DNA of 64,000 nt from Acetobacterium woodii (GTDB lineage Bacteria; Bacillota; Clostridia; Eubacteriales; Eubacteriaceae), in the NCBI GenBank assembly GCA_016213825.1, contig JACQZP010000021.1, forward strand, positions 62,001 to 126,000. The letters run 5' to 3'. Position numbers and translations under genes: made by a program. This document shows, in pieces, positions 45,362 through 53,007 of the stretch; position 1 is the stretch's first letter; each line of letters begins with the position of its first letter. Under the pieces are notes generated by a model, which was given only the letters and a program-made list of their open reading frames with translations, had not been told where the DNA came from and did not search any database.

Positions 45362-45387
45362 ATGATTCTGTTAGAATCATATTCTAA
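45362..45387. promoter_or_regulatory. Overlapping palindromes upstream of the 141-residue gene
   Basis: ATGATTCT-GTT-AGAATCAT (45362-45380) and TTAGAAT-CAT-ATTCTAA (45371-45387) are both perfect and share the middle half-site. No T run follows, so an operator is more likely than a terminator. Confidence 0.45.
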
Positions 45388-45575
45388 AACATCGTTTTTT
45401 AGCAGTTTCATCATTTTTTCTGTTTATTTTAGCAATGATGAGGTATATAAGTAGACATACAGGGGTTTTATCCTCACCAAAACTGCATTCATCATTTCCC
45501 ATGCAGTATCATACCCAGTTAAAAGCTTCCAAATTATGGTTGCCAAAACACACCATTCAGGAAAGGAGATTTCAC

Positions 45576-46001
45576 ATGAAAAACGATCAATTTACCGAAA
45601 TTTATACCGACCTTGACCCCAAAAAAACCCAATCAATTGAAAGTATTACACAAGCACTTGCAAATGGTACGATGTTAATTGATATCAAAGTTGATAATAA
45701 TCCATTATATTATCATCCCTATTTAAGTAACCTGCAGCAAGAATTGAATCTCAAAAAGGAATCGGATTTAGTCGAGCAGTACATTTTGGATCGAGCCGTT
45801 TTGGCTTATGCCAAACGCTTGACACTTGGTATGTCGACTGGCGCATTTTTGGAAAACGCAATAAACGGCAACGTAAAAGACTTTAAAAAGGACATCAGCA
45901 GATATGCCGTTGATCCTAAATTTAACGAAAAAAATGAAATCATCGAATTTAGAATCAGACTTCAGGATATCTCAACGATTAATTTGATGAAAGTTCTATA
46001 A
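45576..46001 (+). CDS. Hypothetical 141-residue protein
   Basis: Soluble, no signal peptide. GAAAGGAG lies 8 bases before the chosen ATG; the earlier in-frame ATGs have no such site. Residues 45-120 seem a folded helical domain (LVEQYILDRAVLAYAKRL). No family recognised. Has a terminator of its own. Confidence 0.65.
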   Translation: MKNDQFTEIYTDLDPKKTQSIESITQALANGTMLIDIKVDNNPLYYHPYLSNLQQELNLKKESDLVEQYILDRAVLAYAKRLTLGMSTGAFLENAINGNVKDFKKDISRYAVDPKFNEKNEIIEFRIRLQDISTINLMKVL

Positions 46002-46034
46002 TGTTGATGATAAAAATCACAATTATGTCCATAT

Positions 46035-46070
46035 AAAGCCAACCAGACTCAAAGTAGACTGGTTGGCTTT
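46035..46070. terminator. Two-way terminator
   Basis: AAAGCCAACCAG (46035-46046) and CTGGTTGGCTTT (46059-46070) pair perfectly between two converging genes. The T run is short. Confidence 0.75.
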
Positions 46071-46096
46071 ACATTTTAATCTAGCAAGTAACCTGT

Positions 46097-46714
46097 TTAT
46101 TGACTAATGATGTCCAACATTTTCTGCAGTCTTTTATTAAGCTTAGCGATCGGTAGTCCGACAATATTATTGTAATCCCCTTTGATCCACTTTACCCAAA
46201 GCCCCGCCTCTTCCTGGATGCCGTATGCGCCAGCTTTATCATTGGCCTTGCCAGAAGCAGCATATGCTGATACTTCTCGTTTCATCTGTTGGTTCCATTT
46301 ATAGAATTTTATTTGTGATACCGATACGAAGCGATCTTCAATACCTTCAAATCTGATGCTAACACCAGTTAAAACATAATGGGTGTTCCCAGAAAGTTGT
46401 TTGATCATATTATAGGCATCAACTTCATCTACCGGTTTACCTAGTATTTTATCGTTCAGAACGACAATGGTATCTGCTCCGATCACCAATGCTTTTTTAT
46501 TAATTTTTTGAACGACCGCTGCTTTTCTGGATGCCAACTCTAAAACAAGTTTCTTTGATGTGACTAAAAAATCATCCTCTCGATTTTGCAAAATCTCATT
46601 CTCAATTCTTTTTTCATCGATTTCTGCTGCCTGTATTTCAAAATTTTCTGTGACTAATTTAAGTAGCTCCCGTCTTCTGGGAGACTGACTGGCTAAAATA
46701 ATTTTGGGGTTCAA
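46097..46714 (-). CDS. maf: Maf-family nucleotide pyrophosphatase
   Basis: A 205-residue Maf protein, which removes pyrophosphate from non-canonical or m5U/UTP-type nucleotides and is linked with septum formation. The opening SQSPRRRELLKLV, GADTIVVLNDKILGKPVDE and NDKAGAYGIQEEAGLWVKWI segments match. Start codon TTG with GGAGG 6 bases before. Confidence 0.92.
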   Translation of the reverse strand: MNPKIILASQSPRRRELLKLVTENFEIQAAEIDEKRIENEILQNREDDFLVTSKKLVLELASRKAAVVQKINKKALVIGADTIVVLNDKILGKPVDEVDAYNMIKQLSGNTHYVLTGVSIRFEGIEDRFVSVSQIKFYKWNQQMKREVSAYAASGKANDKAGAYGIQEEAGLWVKWIKGDYNNIVGLPIAKLNKRLQKMLDIISQ

Positions 46715-46952
46715 TCGTTTCCTCCTTTGATCTCACATTGTTCAACAATTTCAAGATTTATCTTTCTGAGTATTTTTTACTGCTTTACAAAATAATTCTA
46801 AACCTTTTGAGATAAACTGGCAATCGATTCGATTAAAAGTTTTCAGCTATTTCTTACCTGGTCAACACAAAACCATCACATAAATTGGATAAAATGGATT
46901 ACATCACAACCAGTAACTAATAATAAATAAAGACGAAGGAGTTTATAATTTT

Positions 46953-48752
46953 ATGAAAGCAAGACGATTTTTTCTCACAACACTATTCATGATCGCATTA
47001 AGCAGTCTGAGTTTAAGTGCCTGCACCTCTAAAACCAGCGATTCCGTCATTTACGGAAAAGTGACCGCAATTAATGGAACGGCGTTGACCATTGACGTTG
47101 GTACCTTGAACGAAACCAGTGGTAACACGGCAACTAATACAACCGAAAGTAGTCAGAATTCTGCAACCCAAGCGACCGACAGTAGTACTTCCCCGCCAAC
47201 GCCACCGACTAACAGCGGGTCTGGCACCCCTGCAGCACCACCAACAGACAGCAGCGCAGGTAGCGCTTCCTCGTCTTCGACCAACAGTGATTCAGGTGCT
47301 CCCTCAGCACCACCGACTGGCGGTGCGCCAGCAAGTATGCCTGAAATGTTGACATTAACAGGAGAAACCAAAACCATTACCCTGTCCGACGCCATCACAA
47401 TTACTAAACAAGGTACACCTCAAACAGGCAGTGATTCAACCAATTCATCTGCCAGCAGTACCACCGCCTCAACAACGGATATTTCCGTGGGGACGGTCTT
47501 AAAGATCTCCTACAAAGCGAATTCTGAGGAAATCACATCGATCGAAATTGTTACTGGTGGTGGACAACCCGGCGGCGGTGCGACGGTCGAAACCGGCTCA
47601 GGCGCCTATAATCTAAAAGACGGTGAAACCTTCACCGATGGCACATACACCTCAACCAACGCAGATGAAAATGCCATCCGAGCCGAGAATGCGATCACTG
47701 CATCACTTAACAATGTCACAGTCAGTAAAACCGATGGTGCCGCCTCCAGCAGTGATGCCAGCAGTTTTTACGGCTTGAATGCCGCCGTTCTCGCTTTAAG
47801 CGATGCAGTTCTGAATATCACTGGCGGGAACGTAACCGCCACGGCGGAAGGTGCAAACGGCGTGTTTGCTTACGATGGCGCAACCATCAACATTAAAGAT
47901 ACCATTATTAATGTGACTGGTGGCAATGCCGGCGGGATCGAAGTTGCCGGCGGCGGGATTATGAACGCCAGTAATCTCACCGTCAATTCTACCGTCAAAG
48001 CCGCCATCCGCAGTGACCGTGGTGGCGGTACCATGACGGTTGATGGTGGAACCTATACCACCAGCGGCAGCACCGGTGCCCCGGCGGTTTACAGCACTGC
48101 TGATATTACCGTCAGCAACGCCACCTTAACCGCCAATACCTCCGAAGCAGTGGTGGTGGAAGGGCTTAACGCTATTGCCTTGAATAACTGCATCGTTTCC
48201 GGCAATATGACCGGCTCCAATGGCTCTAGCACAGATAATATCCATAACGTCATGCTCTACCAAAGTATGTCCGGCGATGCTCAGGTGGGTAGCAGCAACT
48301 TCAGCATGAATGGCGGATCACTGACATCCAATAATGGCGATATGTTTTATGTCACCAACACCGATGCCAACATTCAACTGAGTAATGTCGCACTGACCCC
48401 GGCGGCCAACACCTATCTGCTTTTGGTCTCTGGCAATGATGCATCAAGAGGCTGGGGGACGGCCGGTGCCAATGGCGGCAACTGTACATTTTCTGCAACC
48501 AATCAAACACTGGAAGGAGCCATCAAAACCGACGCCATTTCGACGCTTGATCTAACCATTAAGGACGGTTCCACTTTCACCGGATCAATCAATAGTGATG
48601 GTACTGCCGCTTCATCTCTGAAAGTGACGCTCGACACAACCAGCACCTGGTCACTAAACGATGATAGTTATATCACTGAGTTTAACGGAAACATGAGCAA
48701 TGTGGTGCTCAATGGGCATACCCTTTATGTCAATGGGGTGGCAAAAAACTAA
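46953..48752 (+). CDS. Secreted lipoprotein with beta-helix domain
   Basis: A 599-residue exported protein. Signal peptide with lipobox LSLSACTS (Cys near 24). Residues 45-155 are a low-complexity Ser/Thr/Pro/Gly linker. From about 200 a repetitive region of short strands with AV/NN turns (for example NASNLTVNSTVKAAIRSD) forms a right-handed beta-helix, as in pectate-lyase-like and adhesin proteins. No catalytic site was recognised, so carbohydrate binding or adhesion is more likely than an enzyme. AAGGAG upstream. Confidence 0.8.
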   Translation: MKARRFFLTTLFMIALSSLSLSACTSKTSDSVIYGKVTAINGTALTIDVGTLNETSGNTATNTTESSQNSATQATDSSTSPPTPPTNSGSGTPAAPPTDSSAGSASSSSTNSDSGAPSAPPTGGAPASMPEMLTLTGETKTITLSDAITITKQGTPQTGSDSTNSSASSTTASTTDISVGTVLKISYKANSEEITSIEIVTGGGQPGGGATVETGSGAYNLKDGETFTDGTYTSTNADENAIRAENAITASLNNVTVSKTDGAASSSDASSFYGLNAAVLALSDAVLNITGGNVTATAEGANGVFAYDGATINIKDTIINVTGGNAGGIEVAGGGIMNASNLTVNSTVKAAIRSDRGGGTMTVDGGTYTTSGSTGAPAVYSTADITVSNATLTANTSEAVVVEGLNAIALNNCIVSGNMTGSNGSSTDNIHNVMLYQSMSGDAQVGSSNFSMNGGSLTSNNGDMFYVTNTDANIQLSNVALTPAANTYLLLVSGNDASRGWGTAGANGGNCTFSATNQTLEGAIKTDAISTLDLTIKDGSTFTGSINSDGTAASSLKVTLDTTSTWSLNDDSYITEFNGNMSNVVLNGHTLYVNGVAKN

Positions 48753-48879
48753 TGTAGTTTATAATGAATTCTAATTATTAAGATTAACCTGCTTGACAGT
48801 TTTAGCTAACATGTTGTAAAATAATCGCAATATCAATTGCTGGTTTATACCTGCAAAATAATAAAAGGAGGATTTCAGC

Positions 48880-49092
48880 ATGAATATTAATAAGGCTCTC
48901 GACAAAGCATTCGAAAGTAAAACTCTGAAGGAAATTTTAGATGCTCCAGTATCTGCTTTAGCAGGCGTTAGTGAAACTGACGGCAAATTACTTGAAGAAG
49001 CATTTGGAATTAAGACCGTTGCAGATTTAGGAAAAAACAAGTATTTTTTATGGGCACAATCAATTACAAATCTTTCCGCAACCGAAGAATAA
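48880..49092 (+). CDS. Small helix-hairpin-helix-like protein
   Basis: A 70-residue protein. Residues 25-55 (ALAGVSETDGKLLEEAFGI) look like the repeat found in helix-hairpin-helix folds that recognise DNA or act in 'TfoX C-terminal'-like domains. AAAGGAGG lies 7 bases before the ATG and a terminator follows. No named family is assured. Confidence 0.72.
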   Translation: MNINKALDKAFESKTLKEILDAPVSALAGVSETDGKLLEEAFGIKTVADLGKNKYFLWAQSITNLSATEE

Positions 49093-49112
49093 AAAGATAA
49101 TAAAATTTATAT

Positions 49113-49138
49113 AAAAAGCCTGATTAGAGGCTTTTTTT
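49113..49138 (+). terminator. Terminator of the small HhH-like gene
   Basis: AAAAAGCCT and AGGCTTTTT arms around a short loop, T-rich tail. Confidence 0.8.
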
Positions 49139-49381
49139 GTTTAGCTAGAAAAATTAGTGCGACTTTTCACCTATTTCATTTTCTATTTGATGCTGATTTG
49201 ATTAATAACGAAAATCTAGCAATTTCTTTCGATGCTCGCTAATTTTTGTCACGATTGTAAAGCATCTTTGCTGGATATCTGAATTATTAAGTATTCCAAG
49301 GTTTATTTTTGAATATGATGGGTAATTCTATTGCAAGACAGCCACACACTTTTAACGATTGTGAAGGTGTTATATTTTTCG

Positions 49382-49408
49382 CTGTTTTGTTTTCATGTGA
49401 CAAAACAG
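49382..49408. promoter_or_regulatory. Palindrome upstream of the ChW/SGNH hydrolase gene
   Basis: CTGTTTTGT and ACAAAACAG are perfect 9-base arms around 9 bases, 51 bases before the start. May be an operator or leader hairpin. The remaining 366-base spacer is AT-rich with no gene seen. Confidence 0.4.
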
Positions 49409-49458
49409 TTGCTAATTTGTCTTAAACTGTACAAATCTTATCTGTGAAAGGAACAAAA

Positions 49459-50781
49459 ATGAAAAGAAAATTTTTCCGATCCATCACCGGCCGTATTGTG
49501 ATTCTTCTGCTGATGCTATCCATGATTTTTTCAACTGGTGTTTTTGCTGCTGTTGATTCAAGCAATGATACTACCGTTGATACCCAGGCCGGAGACATTG
49601 GTGTCCAATATCGGGGCCATGTCCAGAATAAAGGGGATGTTCCCGTACCTGTTGGAAGCTTTATCACCGGTCCCAATGAGCTGGGAAGTCAGGGTGAAGG
49701 TCTCCGACTGGAAGGCATCCGGATTGAGCTCACCGGCGATGTCCCTGCTGGCGCCGGGATTAGCTATGATGTCCATGTTCAGAATAGAGGCTGGATGGGT
49801 CCAGTCGAAAATGGTAATTTTGCCGGAACCATCGGGGATAGCCTGCGGATTGAAGCGATCAAAATTAATCTGATTGGTCTTGACGGTTATGATGTCTACT
49901 ACCGTGGTCATGTTCAGAATAAAGGCAATATCCCGGTTGTCGATAATACTTGGGGCTGGGTCAAAAACGGCGCCGAGCTCGGATCTACCGGTGAAAGTTT
50001 GCGTCTCGAATCGATCGAGATAAAAATCGTTAAAACCGCAACCTACACCGCCCTGGGCGATTCGATTGCCTATGGGATGAGCGCAACGCCTGGTTCCGGT
50101 TATGTGAATCTTTTCTATGACAATTTAAAAGGGATTAGCGGAAATGAAGACTTATCCCTGGTCAATCTGGGCGTCCCGGGTTACGCGTCGACGCAACTCC
50201 TAAATCAGGTTCAGAACGATCCGGCAACCATTGCTGCCCTTGGCAAAGCCAAAGTAATTACTGTCAGTGTCGGTGGTAACAATATTCTCGCACCCGTCAT
50301 TGTGACTCTGGCGGCGGCTTTCCAACTGGATCCGGCCTCACCGACCTTCCCAACCGATCTGGCAACTGCTTTAGCCCAACCGGGTGCCCAGGATATCATT
50401 ACGGCGGCGCTGCCAACAATCCAAACCAATGTATCAGCCAGTGTCACACAATTTGGTACCGATTGGCCGCAGATCATTGCCACCATCAAAGCCCTGGCAC
50501 CTCAGGCGGATATTTATGTAACAACCTTATATGATCCGATCAGCACCCAGGATCCGCTATTTGCTATATTTGATCCAGCCATTCAGACCATTAACACTGC
50601 CATCAAGACACCCGGTACCGGCTATAAGGTAGCAGATGTCTACACTGCTTTTGCCAGCTACCAAGGCAGTGATCCGCTGGTTAATTTTAACTGGTACATT
50701 GGTAATCTGGATCCTCATCCTACCACTGCCGGCCACGAGCTGATTTACCAGTCACATCTTAATGCCGTAGTGATTAACTAA
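49459..50781 (+). CDS. Secreted ChW-repeat SGNH/GDSL hydrolase
   Basis: A 440-residue exported esterase. Signal peptide about 1-32; three ChW repeats about 45-195 (YRGHVQNKGDVPVP, VHVQNRGWMGP, YRGHVQNKGNIPVV); then an SGNH hydrolase: nucleophile TALGDSIAYGM near 203, SVGGNN near 270 and DPHPTTAGHEL near 418. It shares the ChW triplet with the 1349-residue protein, suggesting a common attachment partner. The ATG at 49459 has AAAGGAA upstream; the GTG at 49444 is unlikely. Confidence 0.92.
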   Translation: MKRKFFRSITGRIVILLLMLSMIFSTGVFAAVDSSNDTTVDTQAGDIGVQYRGHVQNKGDVPVPVGSFITGPNELGSQGEGLRLEGIRIELTGDVPAGAGISYDVHVQNRGWMGPVENGNFAGTIGDSLRIEAIKINLIGLDGYDVYYRGHVQNKGNIPVVDNTWGWVKNGAELGSTGESLRLESIEIKIVKTATYTALGDSIAYGMSATPGSGYVNLFYDNLKGISGNEDLSLVNLGVPGYASTQLLNQVQNDPATIAALGKAKVITVSVGGNNILAPVIVTLAAAFQLDPASPTFPTDLATALAQPGAQDIITAALPTIQTNVSASVTQFGTDWPQIIATIKALAPQADIYVTTLYDPISTQDPLFAIFDPAIQTINTAIKTPGTGYKVADVYTAFASYQGSDPLVNFNWYIGNLDPHPTTAGHELIYQSHLNAVVIN

Positions 50782-50840
50782 GCTTAACAGTTTAATCAGT
50801 TAATCTCCTTTTCTTGATCATCAATTCTTATTCTAAATAA

Positions 50841-50880
50841 AAAAGCAGTGGAAGCTAAAAAATTAGCTTCCACTGCTTTT
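50841..50880. terminator. Two-way terminator
   Basis: Perfect 18-base arms AAAAGCAGTGGAAGCTAA and TTAGCTTCCACTGCTTTT with a 4-base loop, between converging genes. Confidence 0.92.
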
Positions 50881-50926
50881 TATGTTTTTAGAATTCAAAA
50901 GCGCTTTTTACCCTCAATTGAAAACG

Positions 50927-51889
50927 TTATGAGACCTGTGTTAATTTTTGAATTAACGCCTGGGCCGTTGTCTCATCAGTAATCAGAACCTTGAGATAAT
51001 GCTGTCGGGCGGCACTGATAATCGGGTTCACCTTCTCGCTGCCGTGGGCAATACAGATGACATTCTCTGTCTTTTCCAGCAATGACAAGGCCATGCTGGT
51101 CATAAAATAATCCTCCGGTAATTGCAGTGATTGATGATTTTCGTACATCACATGCCCCAAAAGATTGGCATGAGGCTTAGTTAATGCCTGAGAAATGTCA
51201 ATTTTTTTACTGAATAAAGAGAATTCATCAAAATAAGGATAATTGATATTCATCGGACCAGCAATAGACAAAACCACCATATCCAGTTTTTGGTAAGCTT
51301 TCTGAAGCTCGTCAAACCGTTTCAAATCAAAAGGTGACATCATACTACGCTTCTGGCAGATGGTGAAATTATTGTAATGGCAACTCCCTCTGAAGTGCTT
51401 GGCAAAATTATCTAAAATGACACTGGGTTGTAAATAAGGGTTGTTCGTTCCCGATGATCCGACAACCGAAAAAAATTTCAATGGTTTGTTCACCCGCTGA
51501 CTTGTCAGCTGGGCGGCTACATGATACAGGGTCTTCCCTAACCCGACGCCAATATTTTGACATTCAGGCAGGATTTCTTCCAATTGACGGGCGGCAAAAA
51601 AGTATAAGGCTTCAGATTGATCCGCTTTGTCAGACATTGTCGGTGCCACGTAAACCGCTTTTAATCCGAGCAGTTCACGAAGCTGGCTGCCAAGGGCATC
51701 GGCAGTACAGCTTTCTGGGGCACTGACCCGAATTTTGACGTAGCCCTGATCGCGTGCTTGTTTGAGGATCCGCGAGATTTGTGAGCGATGAATGTTTTCC
51801 TTCTCCGAAATCTCTTGTTGGCTTAAGCCCTCAAGATAATAATATTTTGCGATCCGCAGGATCAATAATTGATCATCGTTTTGTTTCAT
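50927..51889 (-). CDS. SorC-family sugar-binding transcriptional regulator
   Basis: A 320-residue regulator. N-terminal helix-turn-helix (LSQQEISEKENIHRSQISRILKQAR; quoted as QQEISEKENIHRSQISR) about residues 20-42, then the sugar-phosphate-binding domain with GVGLGKTLYHVA, and SVVGSSGTN, which bind a phosphorylated sugar effector in this family. EryD, which controls erythritol use, belongs to it. Divergent from the kinase-dehydrogenase-aldolase operon with two matching palindromes between them, so it probably represses that operon until a sugar phosphate appears. Confidence 0.92.
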   Translation of the reverse strand: MKQNDDQLLILRIAKYYYLEGLSQQEISEKENIHRSQISRILKQARDQGYVKIRVSAPESCTADALGSQLRELLGLKAVYVAPTMSDKADQSEALYFFAARQLEEILPECQNIGVGLGKTLYHVAAQLTSQRVNKPLKFFSVVGSSGTNNPYLQPSVILDNFAKHFRGSCHYNNFTICQKRSMMSPFDLKRFDELQKAYQKLDMVVLSIAGPMNINYPYFDEFSLFSKKIDISQALTKPHANLLGHVMYENHQSLQLPEDYFMTSMALSLLEKTENVICIAHGSEKVNPIISAARQHYLKVLITDETTAQALIQKLTQVS

Positions 51890-51971
51890 AACTCTCCCCT
51901 TATGGTTTATGAACAGATCGGCAATCTGTTTTCAATCAAATAATATCCTCACGGCTGTGATTTGTCAAGTA

Positions 51972-51986
51972 TTCACATATGTGCGA
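51972..51986. promoter_or_regulatory. SorC operator, site 1
   Basis: TTCACATATGTGCGA, a near-palindrome. 13 of 15 bases match site 2 at 52056. It lies about 30 bases upstream of the -35 and near the regulator's own start, so it could control both directions. Confidence 0.6.
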
Positions 51987-52001
51987 GTTTGCTTTGGATC
52001 A

Positions 52002-52031
52002 TTGACAAATTTCTGTTTTATCTTCTATAAT
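52002..52031 (+). promoter_or_regulatory. Promoter of the kinase-dehydrogenase-aldolase operon
   Basis: TTGACA (52002-52007) and TATAAT (52026-52031), both consensus, spacer 18 bases. A strong promoter, in keeping with repression when not needed. Confidence 0.8.
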
Positions 52032-52055
52032 GGCATCATATGGAATGTATTTAAT

Positions 52056-52070
52056 TTCACATTTGTGCAA
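52056..52070. promoter_or_regulatory. SorC operator, site 2
   Basis: TTCACATTTGTGCAA, downstream of the -10 and within the early transcribed region, well placed to block elongation. The centre-to-centre distance to site 1 is 84 bases, eight turns of DNA, which would favour looping. Confidence 0.6.
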
Positions 52071-52102
52071 TAATTCAAAACTTATTTAAGGAGAACGAAG
52101 CG

Positions 52103-52936
52103 ATGCGTGTTGAAAACTATCCCCTGGAGCGATTGGATTCTCCGCTGTTCACCAGCCGTTCATCGGAAATCTATTCCTGGGAAGGTTCCCGGCTATTAAA
52201 GCTTTTTAATGCCGAAGTCGATCCCATCCTGATTGAAAACGAAAAAATAAATACTATCGAAGCCTACGAAAAAGGTGTCACCAAGGTAAGATGTTATGGG
52301 ATGATCCAGATTGAAAACCGAACCGGGATGATCATTGAATGTGTTAACGGAAAACCATTAATCAGCCTGGCCGGATCTCATCCGACAACGGCTTTCCGTG
52401 TTCCCCGGCTGATGGTGTCACTGCAGCTGCAATTACATGATACCCAGACAGATATTATCCGTAATTATAAAGAAATGGTTATCGCCACCCTGGATTCCCA
52501 ACCGTTGACTTTTTTGTCCTCTGAGGAAAAGGATATGATCATGACGAGAATTGCCTTACTCCCGGATGGTAACTCGATCCTGCATCTTGATTATCACCCG
52601 GACAACATTATGTCGGACCGTCAGTCTGCCACCATCATCGACTGGATGACGGCCGCCCGGGGCGTTCCGGCAGCGGATGTGGCGGCAACGCTCTATCTGC
52701 TCAATGAAGGTGAAATGATTCCCGGTCTCAACAAGGCCGTTGCCCTGGCTTTGGAATCGGTCCGAAAGTATCTCTGTAAACGATATTTAAAAGAGTATCA
52801 AAAAACCACCGGCATGACCGATGCCGAAATTGCCCCCTGGCGGCTGCCCTTTTTAATCGTGCGGCTTGGTGTTTGGAACATTGACAGCGAAGTGCTGATT
52901 CTCCAAAAGAAAATACGAGCCGCCCTTAATGAGTAA
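52103..52936 (+). CDS. APH-fold small-molecule kinase
   Basis: A 277-residue kinase of the aminoglycoside-phosphotransferase/choline-kinase superfamily. The catalytic loop HLDYHPDNIM (about residues 171-180) and metal-binding IIDWMTAARG near 191 are intact. Family members phosphorylate choline, methylthioribose, homoserine, fructosamine or drugs. Being first in an operon with a dehydrogenase and an aldolase under a sugar-phosphate-type regulator, a small polyol or sugar is the likely substrate, not an antibiotic. AAGGAG precedes the ATG. Confidence 0.85.
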   Translation: MRVENYPLERLDSPLFTSRSSEIYSWEGSRLLKLFNAEVDPILIENEKINTIEAYEKGVTKVRCYGMIQIENRTGMIIECVNGKPLISLAGSHPTTAFRVPRLMVSLQLQLHDTQTDIIRNYKEMVIATLDSQPLTFLSSEEKDMIMTRIALLPDGNSILHLDYHPDNIMSDRQSATIIDWMTAARGVPAADVAATLYLLNEGEMIPGLNKAVALALESVRKYLCKRYLKEYQKTTGMTDAEIAPWRLPFLIVRLGVWNIDSEVLILQKKIRAALNE

Positions 52937-53007
52937 CCGGTTCCCTTTTTACAGTCATGATCAGATCCCGAGATTAATAAATCGCTTAACGTACAAGGAG
53001 GCGAGCC

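Noticed and set aside
52103-52936. APH-fold gene as antibiotic resistance
   Set aside because: Operon with dehydrogenase and aldolase under a SorC regulator points to metabolism; the fold is shared with many metabolic kinases.
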